From positions 1,443,001 through 1,507,000 of the forward strand of contig NZ_CP036186.1 in the NCBI RefSeq assembly GCF_015291885.1: DNA of 64,000 nucleotides. The letters run 5' to 3'. The stretch comes from Stutzerimonas stutzeri (GTDB taxonomy: Bacteria; Pseudomonadota; Gammaproteobacteria; Pseudomonadales; Pseudomonadaceae). Below, piece after piece: positions 45,722-56,084 of this stretch; the stretch's first letter is position 1, and every line of letters starts with the position of its first letter. The notes beneath the pieces are model-generated. The model was not told the origin of the DNA. It saw only the letters and a program-made list of their open reading frames with translations, and did no database searches. Made by a program: the position numbers and the translations under genes.

Positions 45722-46528
45722 TCACTGCGCTTGGGCGGTTGCAGGTTTGCCGAAAGTGTCTTCGAAGAAGCGCTGCATGTCGCGCCAGGAGCGTTCGTCC
45801 GCGGCCTTTTGATAGGCGACGTCGAGGCCGTTCTTCTGATGGGCGTCGGCGCCCGGATTGGTGAAGCCGTGCTTGGCACCGGGCAGGCTGACGAACTGGT
45901 AGTCGGCGCCGGCCTTGACCATCTCGACGTTCAGTGCGGCGATGTCGTCGCTGCTGATCATGCTGTCCTCGCTGCCATGCTCGACCAGCACGCGCGCCTT
46001 GACGCTGCCGGGGGCGGCGCGAGTTTCGGTGGCCAGCGCGCCGTGGAAGCTGACCACACCGTCCAGCGGCACGCCCTGGCGGGCCATATCCAGCACCACC
46101 TTGCCGCCGAAGCAGTAGCCCACCGCGCCCAGTTTGGCGGTATCGGTCTGTGCCTGTTCCTTGAGCAGGTCGAGGCCGGCATTGAAGCGGCCCTTGGCAG
46201 CATCGGCGTCCTTCAGGGCTGCCTGCATGAAGCTCATGGCGTCTTTCGGATGATCGGTGTTCTTGCCTTCGCCGTACATGTCGATGGCGAGGGCACTGTA
46301 GCCCAGTCCGGCGAGGTCGCGGGCGCGCTGCTTGGCGTAGTCGTTCAGCCCCCACCATTCGTGTACCACGACGATGCCGGGACGCTTGCCTTCGATGGCG
46401 TCGTCATAGGCGTAGTAGCCGATCATCTCGGTGCCATCGGCAGCGGTGTAGGGAATTTCCTGCGTCTGAATCTCGGCATTCGCAGTGACGCTGGCAACCA
46501 TGAGCAGGCCGAACAGGCAGTGGCGCAT
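45722..46528 (-). CDS. Exported dienelactone-hydrolase-family protein
   Basis: 268-aa alpha/beta hydrolase with a signal peptide (CLFGLLMVASVTANA), so probably periplasmic. The DLH triad is visible: Cys nucleophile in GAVGYCFGGKVVLDMA, Asp in HGSEDSMI and His in GAKHGFTNPGAD. VVHEWWGLNDYAKQRARDLA is the usual DLH oxyanion region. True dienelactone hydrolases are cytoplasmic aromatic-degradation enzymes; exported paralogues have unknown substrates. AAGGAG precedes its ATG. Monocistronic by spacing. Confidence 0.87.
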   Translation of the reverse strand: MRHCLFGLLMVASVTANAEIQTQEIPYTAADGTEMIGYYAYDDAIEGKRPGIVVVHEWWGLNDYAKQRARDLAGLGYSALAIDMYGEGKNTDHPKDAMSFMQAALKDADAAKGRFNAGLDLLKEQAQTDTAKLGAVGYCFGGKVVLDMARQGVPLDGVVSFHGALATETRAAPGSVKARVLVEHGSEDSMISSDDIAALNVEMVKAGADYQFVSLPGAKHGFTNPGADAHQKNGLDVAYQKAADERSWRDMQRFFEDTFGKPATAQAQ

Positions 46529-46635
46529 CTTGAGATCTCCTTGATGTCGTTATGTGGCGAGGGGCGAAGAAGAATAGCGGTTCTTCGACTGCGCGCGCAG
46601 CGCCTGGGTTCTTCTGACCGCGCGAAGGTACGTAT

Positions 46636-46668
46636 AAAACGAAAAAGCCCCGCCGGATGGCAGGGCTT
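46636..46668 (-). terminator. Terminator of the livHMGF operon
   Basis: On the minus strand AAGCCCTGCC...GGCGGGGCTT forms an interrupted stem followed by TTTCGTTTTA. About 25 bp after the livF stop. Confidence 0.8.
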
Positions 46669-46691
46669 GTTCGTCGAGCGTGGCAGGGGTG

Positions 46692-47393
46692 TCATCCGCC
46701 CAGGTAGGCGTCACGTACCTTTGGATCGGTCAGCAGGTCGTGACCGCTGCCCTGCATGACGATGTGACCGTTTTCCAGCACGTAACCGCGGTCGGCCAGT
46801 TTGAGTGCCTGGTTGGCGTTCTGCTCGACCAGGAACACCGTCACGCCATCCTCGCGCAGCTGTTCGATGATCTCGAAGATCTGCTGGATGATGATTGGCG
46901 CCAGGCCCAGCGATGGCTCGTCGAGCAGCAGCAGCTTGGGTTTGCTCATCAGCGCGCGGGCGATGGCGAGCATCTGTTGTTCGCCGCCGGACATGGTGCC
47001 GCCGCGTTGCTGGTAGCGTTCCTTTAGCCTCGGGAACAGTCCGAGCACCTTGTCCAGCTGCTCCTGGAAGTCCGTCTTGCCGGTGAAGAACCCGCCCATT
47101 GAGAGATTTTCCTCCACGGTCAAGCGAGCGAAGATCCGCCGGCCCTCGGGAACCACGGCGATGGCCTTGCGCATGATGTCGCAGGTTTGTTTGCCAACCA
47201 GCTCTTCACCCTGGAAGCGAATGCTGCCACTGGATGCCTGCGGTGAGCCGCAGAGGGTCATCAGCAAGGTCGATTTGCCGGCACCGTTGGCGCCGATCAG
47301 GGTGACGATTTCGCCTTGTTCCACCTGCACGTTGATATCGTGCAGGGCCTGGATCTTGCCGTAGAAGGTCGAGACGTTTTCGAAAGTCAGCAT
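46692..47393 (-). CDS. livF: LivF (BraG), branched-chain amino acid ABC ATPase
   Basis: 233-aa ATPase subunit for high-affinity Leu/Ile/Val uptake. Walker A GANGAGKSTLLMTLCG, signature MSGGEQQMLAIARAL, Walker B LLLLDEPSLGLAP, H-loop LVEQNANQAL; ends DAYLGG as typical for LivF. Starts 2 bp after livG, using GGGAGG inside the livG 3' end as ribosome-binding site. Confidence 0.95.
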   Translation of the reverse strand: MLTFENVSTFYGKIQALHDINVQVEQGEIVTLIGANGAGKSTLLMTLCGSPQASSGSIRFQGEELVGKQTCDIMRKAIAVVPEGRRIFARLTVEENLSMGGFFTGKTDFQEQLDKVLGLFPRLKERYQQRGGTMSGGEQQMLAIARALMSKPKLLLLDEPSLGLAPIIIQQIFEIIEQLREDGVTVFLVEQNANQALKLADRGYVLENGHIVMQGSGHDLLTDPKVRDAYLGG

Positions 47394-47395
47394 GC

Positions 47396-48163
47396 TTACG
47401 CCTCCCCCAGGTAGGCTTTGATCACGTCCGGGTTGTTGCGCACCTGTTCGGGCGAACCATCGGCCAGCGGCGTGCCCTGGTTGATCACGTAGATGTGGTC
47501 GGAAATGCTCATGACCAGCTTCATGTCATGCTCGATCAGCAACACGGTGACGCCATGTTCGTCGCGCAGCATGGCGATCAGCGCCTTGAGATCCTCGGTT
47601 TCCTTGGGGTTCAGACCGGCTGCCGGTTCGTCGAGCATGAGGATGCGCGGGCGCGTCATCATGCAGCGGGCAATCTCCAGACGGCGCTGCTGGCCGTAGG
47701 CGAGGGTGCCTGCCGGACGGTTGGCAACGTCGGTCAGATTAACCTGCTCCAGCCAGTGCGCGGCGAAGTCCATTGCTGCGCGCTCGCTCTTGCGAAATGC
47801 CGGTGTCTTCAGAAGACCGGCGAGGAAGTTGGTGTTCAGATGACGATGCTGCGCCACCAGGAGGTTTTCCACCGCCGTCATGTCCTTGAACAAACGGACA
47901 TTCTGGAAGGTGCGCACTACGCCCTGGCGAGCGATCTTATGGCCGGGCAAGCCGTGAATCGGCGTACCGTCGAGGAGGATTTCCCCGGCGGTCGGCTGAT
48001 AGAAGCCGGTCAGGCAGTTGAACACCGTGGTCTTGCCGGCACCGTTCGGGCCGATCATTGAGACCACTTGTTTGTCGTGTACCGTCAGCCCCACGTCGTT
48101 GACAGCCAACAGGCCGCCGAAGCGCATCATCAGGCCGCGTACTTCTAGAATCGGGCGGCTCAT
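47396..48163 (-). CDS. livG: LivG (BraF), branched-chain amino acid ABC ATPase
   Basis: 255-aa partner ATPase. Walker [17 protein letters not shown], signature [15 protein letters not shown] (LivG-type LAYGQQR), Walker [15 protein letters not shown]-loop [10 protein letters not shown], ending [12 protein letters not shown]. Start overlaps livM stop by ATGA. Confidence 0.95.
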   Translation of the reverse strand: MSRPILEVRGLMMRFGGLLAVNDVGLTVHDKQVVSMIGPNGAGKTTVFNCLTGFYQPTAGEILLDGTPIHGLPGHKIARQGVVRTFQNVRLFKDMTAVENLLVAQHRHLNTNFLAGLLKTPAFRKSERAAMDFAAHWLEQVNLTDVANRPAGTLAYGQQRRLEIARCMMTRPRILMLDEPAAGLNPKETEDLKALIAMLRDEHGVTVLLIEHDMKLVMSISDHIYVINQGTPLADGSPEQVRNNPDVIKAYLGEA

Positions 48164-49412
48164 TGCTTCAACTCCAAGTGCGGGCGTTGCATCGGCAGCA
48201 GGCCTTGTGGACGCCAGATCATCATCAGCACCATCAGCGCACCGAACATCAACATGCGGTATTCGCTGAATTCGCGCATCAGCTCGGGCAGCAGGATCAT
48301 CACGATCGCCGCGAGGATTACCCCAAGCTGCGAGCCCATGCCACCCAGCACCACGATGGCGAGGATGATCGCCGACTCGATGAAGGTGAAGGATTCCGGC
48401 GATACCAGCCCCTGACGCGCGGCGAAGAAGCTGCCGGCGAAACCGGCGAAGGTCGCGCCGAGGGTAAACGCCGAAAGCTTGATCACGGTAGGGTTCATGC
48501 CCAGCGCGCGGCAGGCGATCTCGTCTTCGCGCAGGGCCTCCCAGGCGCGACCGATCGGCATGCGCAGCAGCCGGTTGATCACGAACAGGGTCAGCAGCAC
48601 CAGCAGCAGGGCGATCAGGTAGAGGAAAATCACCTTGTTCACCGAGTTGTAGGCCACGCCGAAGTACTCGTGGAACGTTTGCATGCCCTCGGCAGCACGG
48701 CGGTCGAACGACAGGCCGAACAGGGTCGGTTTGTCGATACCGCTGATGCCGTTCGGGCCGCCGGTGACACTGGTCATGTTGCGCAGCAGGATGCGGATGA
48801 TCTCGCCGAAGCCGAGGGTCACGATGGCCAGGTAGTCACCACGCAAGCGCAACACCGGAAAGCCCAGCAGGAAGCCGAACAGCGCTGCCATCGCACCCGC
48901 GATGGGCAGAGCGGTCCAGAAACCGACCCCGTAGTAGTGCGAGAGCAATGCGTAGGTGTAGGCGCCCACGGCGTAGAAGCCGACGTAACCCAGATCCAGC
49001 AGGCCGGCCAGGCCCACGACGATGTTCAGCCCGAGGCCGAGCATCACGTAGATCAGAATCAGCGTAGCGATATCCACGGCACCGCGTGATCCATAGAACG
49101 GCCACACCAGTGCAACCATCACCAGTGCCAGGATGATCCAGCGCTGGGTCGAGGGCAGCGTGAGGAAATTGCCGGCGCCGGCAGGCACGGTTGGCAGGTT
49201 GGGGCTCGCAGCCCAGCCGGCGGCCAGGTGCGTGCGGAACAGCTGCCAGACGAACATGGCCACGGCGCAGGCGGCGATGATCCAGAAAGTACCGATCTCG
49301 GCGCCATGAACTTCGACGCGGATGCCGACGGTGGTGAGCTTCAAGCCGAACACCGGCACCGCCACGGCGATGACCAGTAGGGCGCTGAAGAAGGCTATAC
49401 GGAGATTGCCCC

Positions 49413-49416
<4 letters not shown>
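48160..49416 (-). CDS. livM: LivM (BraE), branched-chain amino acid ABC permease
   Basis: 418-aa permease with about ten hydrophobic segments; the EAA-like loop sits in [24 protein letters not shown]. The core [25 protein letters not shown] is the LivM signature. The N-terminal region with extra helices (about 1-120) is normal for the long LivM/BraE of pseudomonads. Overlaps both neighbours by ATGA. Confidence 0.95.
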
Positions 49417-50336
<920 letters not shown>

Positions 50337-50550
50337 CACTGCGCTCCCGAAGTCCCTGCAATTCCGTTCCGGTTTGGCTGCGCTGCCCACGTCGAACACA
50401 CCGCACGCTTTGGCGCGGTGCCACTGCGGTACGGCGCCCTGCGGATCACGCACGGCACCGGTTCGAGGCGGGTCTGCTGTTCAGGCCGCTCGTCGGATTA
50501 CAGGTATGGCAAGGCGGCCCGATGCTTTTGGCAGGGCCGCCCGCTAAAAC

Positions 50551-50576
50551 AAAGCCCACAAGCGAGTGTGGGCTTT
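50551..50576 (-). terminator. Hairpin between livK and livH (partial terminator)
   Basis: AAAGCCCACA and TGTGGGCTTT pair perfectly around 6 bases; on the minus strand GTTTTAG follows. Such a leaky terminator would give more binding protein than membrane components. Confidence 0.75.
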
Positions 50577-50592
50577 GCGAGGCTGATGGAAA

Positions 50593-51711
50593 TTACTTGG
50601 CTTCGGTCTTGGTGCCGTCCTGGTGCCATTCGTAGACGACGAAGTTGAAGTCTTTCAAATCGCCTTTTTCGTCGAACGAGAGCATGCCAGTCGGGGTGTC
50701 GAAGGTATTGCTGCGCAGCGCCTCGGCTACCTTGTCGGTGTCGGTGCTGCCGGCTTTTTCGATGCCTTCGGCGATGACCTGTACCGCGGCGTAGGCCGGG
50801 AATACGAACGGACCGCTCGGGTCCTGCTTCTTCGCCTTGAAGCCGTCAACCAGTTCCTTGTTGCGCGGGTCCTGGTCGAACGACTTGGGCAGTGTGACGT
50901 ACATGCCTTCGGAGGCTGGCCCGGCGATGGCCGAGATTTCCGAGTTGCCGACGCCTTCCGGGCCCATGAAGCGCACGTTCAGCCCTTTCTCTTTGGACTG
51001 ACGCAGCAGCAGTCCCAGTTCCGGGTGGTAGCCGCCGTAGTAGATGAAGTCCACACCTTCACGCTTGAGCTTGGCGATCAGCGAGGAGAAGTCCTTGTCG
51101 CCGGCATTGATGCCTTCGAACAGGCTGACCTTGATGTTCTTGCCTTCCAGCGTCTGCTTGACCGCCGTGGCGATGCCTTCACCGTACTGCTGCTTGTCGT
51201 GGATAACCGCGACGTTCTTCGGCTTGACGTGGTCGGCAATGAAGTTGCCGGCCGTCGGGCCTTGCAGGCTGTCCAGGCCGATGGTGCGGAAGATCAGCTC
51301 ATAGCCGCGGGAGGTGATGTCCGGGCTGGTGGAGGCCGCGGTGATCATCAGGATGCCTTCGTCTTCATAGATGTCGGACGCCGGCTGAGTGGAGCTTGAG
51401 CAGAGATGGCCGACGACGAACTTGACGTTGTCGTTGACGATCTTGTTGGCCACCGCCACGGCCTGCTTCGGATCGCAAGCGTCGTCGTAGCGCACACCTT
51501 GCAGCTTCTGGCCGTTCACCCCGCCGGCCTTGTTGATCTGCTCGATGGCCATTTCGGCCCCGATGAACTGCATGTCCCCGTACTGCGCCACCGGTCCTGT
51601 TACCGGCCCTGCCAATCCAATGCGGATGGTATCGGCGGCCATGGTGTAGCTGGCTGCGCCGGTCAGTGCCATTGCCAGGAAAATTTTCGAAAGACGCTGC
51701 TTGGTCTTCAT
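50593..51711 (-). CDS. livK: LivK (BraC), branched-chain amino acid-binding protein
   Basis: 372-aa periplasmic binding protein. Signal peptide MKTKQRLSKIFLAMALTGAASYTMAA; mature type I periplasmic fold starting DTIRIGLAGPVTGPVAQYGD. The Cys pair in DACDPKQAV and VGHLCSSSTQP forms the family's conserved disulfide, and SSSTQPASDIYEDEGILMITAASTSP contains ligand-contact serines. GGAGCA precedes the ATG. First gene of the livKHMGF operon. Confidence 0.95.
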   Translation of the reverse strand: MKTKQRLSKIFLAMALTGAASYTMAADTIRIGLAGPVTGPVAQYGDMQFIGAEMAIEQINKAGGVNGQKLQGVRYDDACDPKQAVAVANKIVNDNVKFVVGHLCSSSTQPASDIYEDEGILMITAASTSPDITSRGYELIFRTIGLDSLQGPTAGNFIADHVKPKNVAVIHDKQQYGEGIATAVKQTLEGKNIKVSLFEGINAGDKDFSSLIAKLKREGVDFIYYGGYHPELGLLLRQSKEKGLNVRFMGPEGVGNSEISAIAGPASEGMYVTLPKSFDQDPRNKELVDGFKAKKQDPSGPFVFPAYAAVQVIAEGIEKAGSTDTDKVAEALRSNTFDTPTGMLSFDEKGDLKDFNFVVYEWHQDGTKTEAK

Positions 51712-51853
51712 AAGTGCTCCACTTGCTCGTTATTGTTTGAATCATGCGGGCCGGAGTGCCGTTAAGAGGCGAACATCCCGAAACGCTCCGGCAACTGTAC
51801 CAGCACAGTGTAGAAGTGTCTCCTCCGTTTGCACAGCCGGCAGATTCAACCGT

Positions 51854-51881
51854 TTGATGGGAATCTGGGCGCGGGTATCAT
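51854..51881 (+). promoter_or_regulatory. Candidate promoter of the DUF2288 gene
   Basis: TTGATG (51854-51859), 16-base spacer, TATCAT (51876-51881). The -10 lies inside a GGGCGC/GCGCCC palindrome (51867-51888) followed by TTTTTCG, so a role as hairpin cannot be excluded. The gene starts 30 bases downstream. Confidence 0.45.
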
Positions 51882-51910
51882 TGCGCCCTTTTTCGTTTCT
51901 GGTGAGTCCC

Positions 51911-52228
51911 ATGGCCGACGACGCAAGCACTCTTTATGCCAAGCTGCTGGGCGAAACAGCAGCGATTACCTGGCAGGAACTGGAGCCCTTCTTTGCTCGT
52001 GGCGCGCTGCTGCAGGTTGCCGGCGATGCCGATCTAGTGGAGGTCGCGCTGGCCGTCGCCGAGGATGATCGAACCAAGGTAGCGGCCTGGATGAACGGTG
52101 GGCAGTTGTCGAAGATGCACGCCGACCAGGCGCAGGATTGGTTGGAACGCAATCCGGACCTTTGGGCCGTAGTTGTTGCGCCCTGGGTACTGGTGCAGGA
52201 GCGCGGTCACCAGGCAGTCGTGCACTGA
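51911..52228 (+). CDS. DUF2288 family protein
   Basis: 105-aa acidic cytoplasmic protein. The pattern LYAKLLGETAAITWQELEPFFARGALLQV then VEVALAVAEDD and DWLERNPDLWAVVVAPWVLVQ is that of DUF2288, function unknown. GGTGAG precedes ATG 51911. Lies divergent to livK as in other pseudomonads; convergent with the PhnE-type gene. Confidence 0.85.
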   Translation: MADDASTLYAKLLGETAAITWQELEPFFARGALLQVAGDADLVEVALAVAEDDRTKVAAWMNGGQLSKMHADQAQDWLERNPDLWAVVVAPWVLVQERGHQAVVH

Positions 52229-52259
52229 AACGGGGCGTAGCGCCCCCGGCTCGCTGGGC

Positions 52260-53027
52260 TCAGCTGCGCACCCAGCGTTGCCGCGCCCAGGCGCTCAGAC
52301 TGTCTACTGCCAGCACCATCAACAGCATGGCGAGGATGACCGTCGCAGCCTGGGCTTCCTGAAACAGGCTCAGGCTCATATACAGCATTTGCCCCAGACC
52401 GCCGGCCCCCACAAAGCCCAGCACGCTGGCCATGCGGATGTTGTTCTCCCAGCGGTATAGCGTGTATGCCACCAGTTGCGGCCACAGCGAGGGCAGCGTG
52501 CCGTAGCAGAAGGCGGCGATGCGCCCACTACCGGCCATGCGCAGGGCATCGCCCGGCTGCGTTGGGGTGTTTTCCAGCGCTTCGGCGAACAGGCGGCCCA
52601 GCACGCCAGCGGTGTGCAGCGCCAGCGCCAGCGTCCCGGCATTTGGCCCGAGCCCGGCGGCCAGCACCATCAGCGCCGCCCATACCAGTTCCGGTATCGC
52701 CCGCAGTGCATTGAGCAGCAGGCGCGATACCGCTTGCGGCAGCAGACCGAACCGCCCTGCGGCCGGAAGTGCGAGGAGCAAGCCTGCCAGCGCGGCGAGC
52801 AAGGTGCCGATGGCCGACATGGCCAGTGTTTCCAGTGTGCCGAGGCCAATGGCTTGCAGATGTGCTGGCGACAGGTCCAGCGACATGAAGCCTGAGGCGT
52901 ACGCGGCCATCTGTCCGAGGCCGTCGCGGCTGAGCAGGGCGGCGCTTTCCAGCTGCAGGAATGTGAAGGCCGCTATCACTGATGCGACCAGCCCGAGCGG
53001 GATCAGCAGGCGCGACAGCAGCTTCAT
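52260..53027 (-). CDS. PhnE-type ABC permease (second subunit)
   Basis: 255-aa inner-membrane permease with about six helices and the EAA-loop-like FAEALENTPTQPGDALRMAGSGRIAAF, then [38 protein letters not shown], a PhnE signature. Start overlaps the stop of the first PhnE-type gene by ATGA. With the adjacent paralogue it would form a heterodimeric membrane domain. Substrate: phosphonate, phosphite or another oxyanion; undetermined. Confidence 0.85.
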   Translation of the reverse strand: MKLLSRLLIPLGLVASVIAAFTFLQLESAALLSRDGLGQMAAYASGFMSLDLSPAHLQAIGLGTLETLAMSAIGTLLAALAGLLLALPAAGRFGLLPQAVSRLLLNALRAIPELVWAALMVLAAGLGPNAGTLALALHTAGVLGRLFAEALENTPTQPGDALRMAGSGRIAAFCYGTLPSLWPQLVAYTLYRWENNIRMASVLGFVGAGGLGQMLYMSLSLFQEAQAATVILAMLLMVLAVDSLSAWARQRWVRS

Positions 53028-53857
53028 GCGAACCTCCAGCGCAGCAGTCGGCTGAGCAGGTCGGCCAGCAGCACTAGGAGGAGGAATGTCAGCAGCATGC
53101 TGGCAACTTCACCGCCGGCGAACATGCGCATCGACAGGTCCATCTGCTGGCCAAGCCCACCAGCGCCAACGAAGCCCATTACTACCGACGCACGGATTGC
53201 GCATTCCCAGCGGTAAACGGTGTAGGACAGCATCTCGCCTGTGGCCTGTGGCAACACACCGTAGAAAAAGGCCTGCAGCCGTGATGCGCCGGCGCCGAGC
53301 AGCGCACGGGCGGGTAGCGGATCGACCGACTCGAAGATCTCTGCGTAGACCTTGCCGAGCATGCCCGCATAGGTGATGGCGATGGCCAGCACGCCCGCGG
53401 TCGGTCCAAGGCCCACAGCACGCACGAAGAGCAATGCCCAGACGATCTCCGGGATGCTGCGCAACAGGATCAGCAGCCCGCGCACCGGCCAGCGAAACAC
53501 TTGCGCCCACCAGGCCGGACGACCGTCACGGCTGAGTGCTGAAAGTGACAGTGCGCGGGTAGCGAGCAGGGCACAGGGGATAGCGACCGCCAAGGCCAGC
53601 GTCATGCCAGCGGTGGCAATGGCCAATGTTTCCAGCGTCGCCTGCCAGAGCAGACCGAGAAACTCGGCACTGTGCTCTGGCGGCCAGAACGCTGAGAGAA
53701 AGGTGCCCATGGTGTCGGCATTACTGCCATCGAACAGCACGCCCAGATCCAGCTCACTCAGTTTCAGCCCGGGCCGCAGCAGCACCACGGCCAGCAGAGT
53801 CAGCATCAGGCGCGAAGCAGCGGCAGGGTCGCGGCGGGCTAGCGCGGGGTTCAGCAT
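53024..53857 (-). CDS. phnE: PhnE-type ABC permease (first subunit)
   Basis: 277-aa permease, about six helices. EAA-like region [26 protein letters not shown] and the [27 protein letters not shown] signature parallel those of its downstream paralogue. Its start lies inside the ATPase gene 3' end (7-bp overlap). The tandem of two PhnE-like permeases is known in several Pseudomonas PhnCDE-type systems. Confidence 0.85.
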   Translation of the reverse strand: MLNPALARRDPAAASRLMLTLLAVVLLRPGLKLSELDLGVLFDGSNADTMGTFLSAFWPPEHSAEFLGLLWQATLETLAIATAGMTLALAVAIPCALLATRALSLSALSRDGRPAWWAQVFRWPVRGLLILLRSIPEIVWALLFVRAVGLGPTAGVLAIAITYAGMLGKVYAEIFESVDPLPARALLGAGASRLQAFFYGVLPQATGEMLSYTVYRWECAIRASVVMGFVGAGGLGQQMDLSMRMFAGGEVASMLLTFLLLVLLADLLSRLLRWRFA

Positions 53858-54705
53858 CGAGGAATGTTCAGTTGCGGAGTTGGCGTGGCGGGCAACGTGG
53901 GAACATGCTCGAGCTGCTCGTTGGCGTACAGCGCGGCCAGTTCGTCCGGCCCGACCTCTGGGGCGGGCTTGTCGAACAGGATGCGCCCGTCGCGTACACC
54001 GACAATCCGCGGGAAGTGCTCCAGCGCCAGCTCCACCGCATGCAGGCTGGCCAGCAGCGTGGCGTTACGGCGCTCGGCTTCGCGGGTGAGCACACCCAGG
54101 GTATGGCTGGCGAGCACCGGGTCCATGGCGGAGACCGGTTCGTCGGCGAGAATCAGCTGCGGTGACTGATAGAGCACACGGGTGATTCCAACACGCTGCA
54201 GCTGCCCGCCCGAAAGCTGATCGCAGCGCATGTATAGCTTTTCAGCCAGATCCAGGCGTCCAAGCGCATCGGCGGCGCCCTGAATGTCCAGTGGATAGAT
54301 CAGGCTGAGCAGGCTTTTGGGCAGCGACCAGTGACCAAGTTGCCCGGCCAGTACCGCGGTGACCACCCGTTGCCGGGGTGGCAAAGGGGGCGCCTGGTGA
54401 ATGAGGCCGATGTCGGCACGCAGCCTTTGACGGGCGCCAGCAGCAAGCGTCCATGGACGCCTGCCGAGCACTTCGAGCTCGCCCAGGTCCGGCTTGAGCG
54501 CCGTGGCCAGCAGGCGCAGTAATGTGGTTTTGCCAGCCCCCGACGGCCCGATGATGGCGACGCGCTCGCCCTGCGCGACTTGCAGATCGATCTCGCGCAG
54601 GGCGCTTTGGCCGCCAGCGTGGGTGTGGCCCACGCCGCTCAGCCTCAGCGCCGGCCTGCGTTCGCTAATACCGCCCGCAGCAGGGGACGCTTGTAACGTG
54701 CTCAT
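53851..54705 (-). CDS. phnC: PhnC-type ABC ATPase
   Basis: 284-aa ATPase. Walker [17 protein letters not shown]-loop [15 protein letters not shown], signature [15 protein letters not shown], Walker [14 protein letters not shown] and [12 protein letters not shown] (H-loop). The N-terminal 20 residues are a low-complexity extension. Two residues at the signature differ from the canonical QRVAIARAL but within PhnC variation. Middle of a four-gene operon. Confidence 0.87.
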   Translation of the reverse strand: MSTLQASPAAGGISERRPALRLSGVGHTHAGGQSALREIDLQVAQGERVAIIGPSGAGKTTLLRLLATALKPDLGELEVLGRRPWTLAAGARQRLRADIGLIHQAPPLPPRQRVVTAVLAGQLGHWSLPKSLLSLIYPLDIQGAADALGRLDLAEKLYMRCDQLSGGQLQRVGITRVLYQSPQLILADEPVSAMDPVLASHTLGVLTREAERRNATLLASLHAVELALEHFPRIVGVRDGRILFDKPAPEVGPDELAALYANEQLEHVPTLPATPTPQLNIPRC

Positions 54706-54724
54706 GGGTGATGAATACGTAGCG

Positions 54725-55576
54725 TCACTTCAACAGTCCGGCGGCGCGTGCGGCTTCCTCGATGCCTTCGTAGTTCTCCGGCTTGGTCTCGATGAAGCGG
54801 CTGGCGGCCTGTAGGTCGAGGATTGCCTTGTGCTCCGGGTTGGCCGGGTCAAGCGCCAGGAACGCCGCCTTGATCTTCTCGACCAGCGCTGGATCAAGGT
54901 TGCCGCGCACCGTCCAGTTGTAATCGTAATAGGGCGGGGTGGTGGAGATGACGCGAACCTTGTCGGTATTGATCTTGCCCGCTGCGACCAGCTTGTCCCA
55001 CACCGAAGCGTTGAGCACGCCGGCATCGGCCTTGCCGGCTTCGACCCAGGCGGCGGTAGCGTCGTGGGCGCCGGAGTAAGCGATGCGCTTGAAGAATTTC
55101 TCCGGCTCGATGCCATCCTTGAGCATGAAGTAACGCGGCATCAGGCTGCCGGAGGTCGAAGACACGGAGCCGAAAGCGAAGGTCTTGCCCTTCAGGTCCG
55201 CCAGCGACTTCACTTCGGGATCAGCGGTAATGAATTTGCTGGTGAACTTTTCATCCTGCTCGCGCTGTACCAGGGGGATTGCATCGCCGGTCTTCAGGCG
55301 CGTCTGCACAAAGGTGAAACCACCCAGCCAGGCGAGATCGAGGCGATCAGAGGCCAGGGATTCTACAACGGCGGCGTAGTCCGATACCGGGGTGAATTTC
55401 ACCGGCATGCCCAGCTGTTGTTCCAGGTACTCACCCAGCGGCTTGAACTTGCGAATCAGCTCGGTCGGGGCTTCGTCGGGGATGGCAGAAACCCGCAGGG
55501 TTTCGGCGGCGTGAGTAGTAGCAATAGACAGGGACAGGGCAAGGCCGGCGACGGCTGCCAGGGAGCGCTTCAGCAT
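54725..55576 (-). CDS. PhnD-type periplasmic binding protein (putative selenate/oxyanion or phosphonate binder)
   Basis: 283-aa binding protein with signal peptide ([19 protein letters not shown]). Type II periplasmic fold; motifs [51 protein letters not shown], and the anion-binding [18 protein letters not shown] (Ser/Thr-rich, as in PhnD). Close relatives in pseudomonads are often labelled putative selenate-binding, without firm proof. GGAG precedes the ATG. First gene of the operon with PhnC- and two PhnE-type proteins; no phosphonate catabolic gene is adjacent. Confidence 0.85.
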   Translation of the reverse strand: MLKRSLAAVAGLALSLSIATTHAAETLRVSAIPDEAPTELIRKFKPLGEYLEQQLGMPVKFTPVSDYAAVVESLASDRLDLAWLGGFTFVQTRLKTGDAIPLVQREQDEKFTSKFITADPEVKSLADLKGKTFAFGSVSSTSGSLMPRYFMLKDGIEPEKFFKRIAYSGAHDATAAWVEAGKADAGVLNASVWDKLVAAGKINTDKVRVISTTPPYYDYNWTVRGNLDPALVEKIKAAFLALDPANPEHKAILDLQAASRFIETKPENYEGIEEAARAAGLLK

Positions 55577-55793
55577 TGAGGGTTCTCCGGTTCAATAGCG
55601 GAAAAAGCGCGCGGATTATAGAGCCGGGGGAGTGTCGAACGCCAAGCGAAAGGTGAGCGGTGTCGCTACCTGAAACGAAACATGAAATTATTCAGAAATA
55701 TCTTGCAACACGACGAACTTTTTTCGGGCGCAAGACCTAACAACCCTGTAGTGGCCGAATATTAGCAATGTGCCACCCCGTGCAGCGAAGGGA
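55577..55793. other. AT-richer divergent regulatory region
   Basis: The stretch around 55670-55770 is distinctly richer in A+T than its surroundings (for example ATGAAATTATTCAGAAATAT). It should hold the promoter of the PhnD-type operon and perhaps of the small gene at 55794. No clear repeat. Confidence 0.4.
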
Positions 55794-55997
55794 ATGAATG
55801 TGAAGGGTAATGAGAGGCGCCGGTCGACCGTGGTATGGGCGGATGGACATTCGTTCAGAGAGGTCGCCAAGATTCAAGCGCAACCTGTTGCAGGCACGGA
55901 GACGATTGGTGTGCCGCTGACCAAGAAGATGTTCGCCGAGGCCCGCATCGCGGCTGTGTTGCTCGGTCCGTTACTCATCGATCTGCCCCAGGGCTGA
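55794..55997 (+). CDS. Small hypothetical protein, unknown
   Basis: 67-aa frame starting MNVKGNERRRSTVVWADG, with GAAGGG just upstream. Mostly hydrophilic N-half and a hydrophobic patch (ARIAAVLLGPLLIDLP) at the end. Third-position G/C is high in the second half, which supports coding, but I recognise no family. It could also be chance in high-GC DNA. Confidence 0.4.
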   Translation: MNVKGNERRRSTVVWADGHSFREVAKIQAQPVAGTETIGVPLTKKMFAEARIAAVLLGPLLIDLPQG

Positions 55998-56084
55998 TCC
56001 GCCTCCGCTGGCGCATTTGGATATCAAGAGCCGCGGCGCGACTGGGTCGCATACCGCGGCAGCTCTTCATGCCGCTCGGCTGGC

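Noticed and set aside
52260..55576. Complete phosphonate degradation island
   Set aside because: Only transport genes are present; no phnG-M, phnX or ptxD-like gene is visible in the window.
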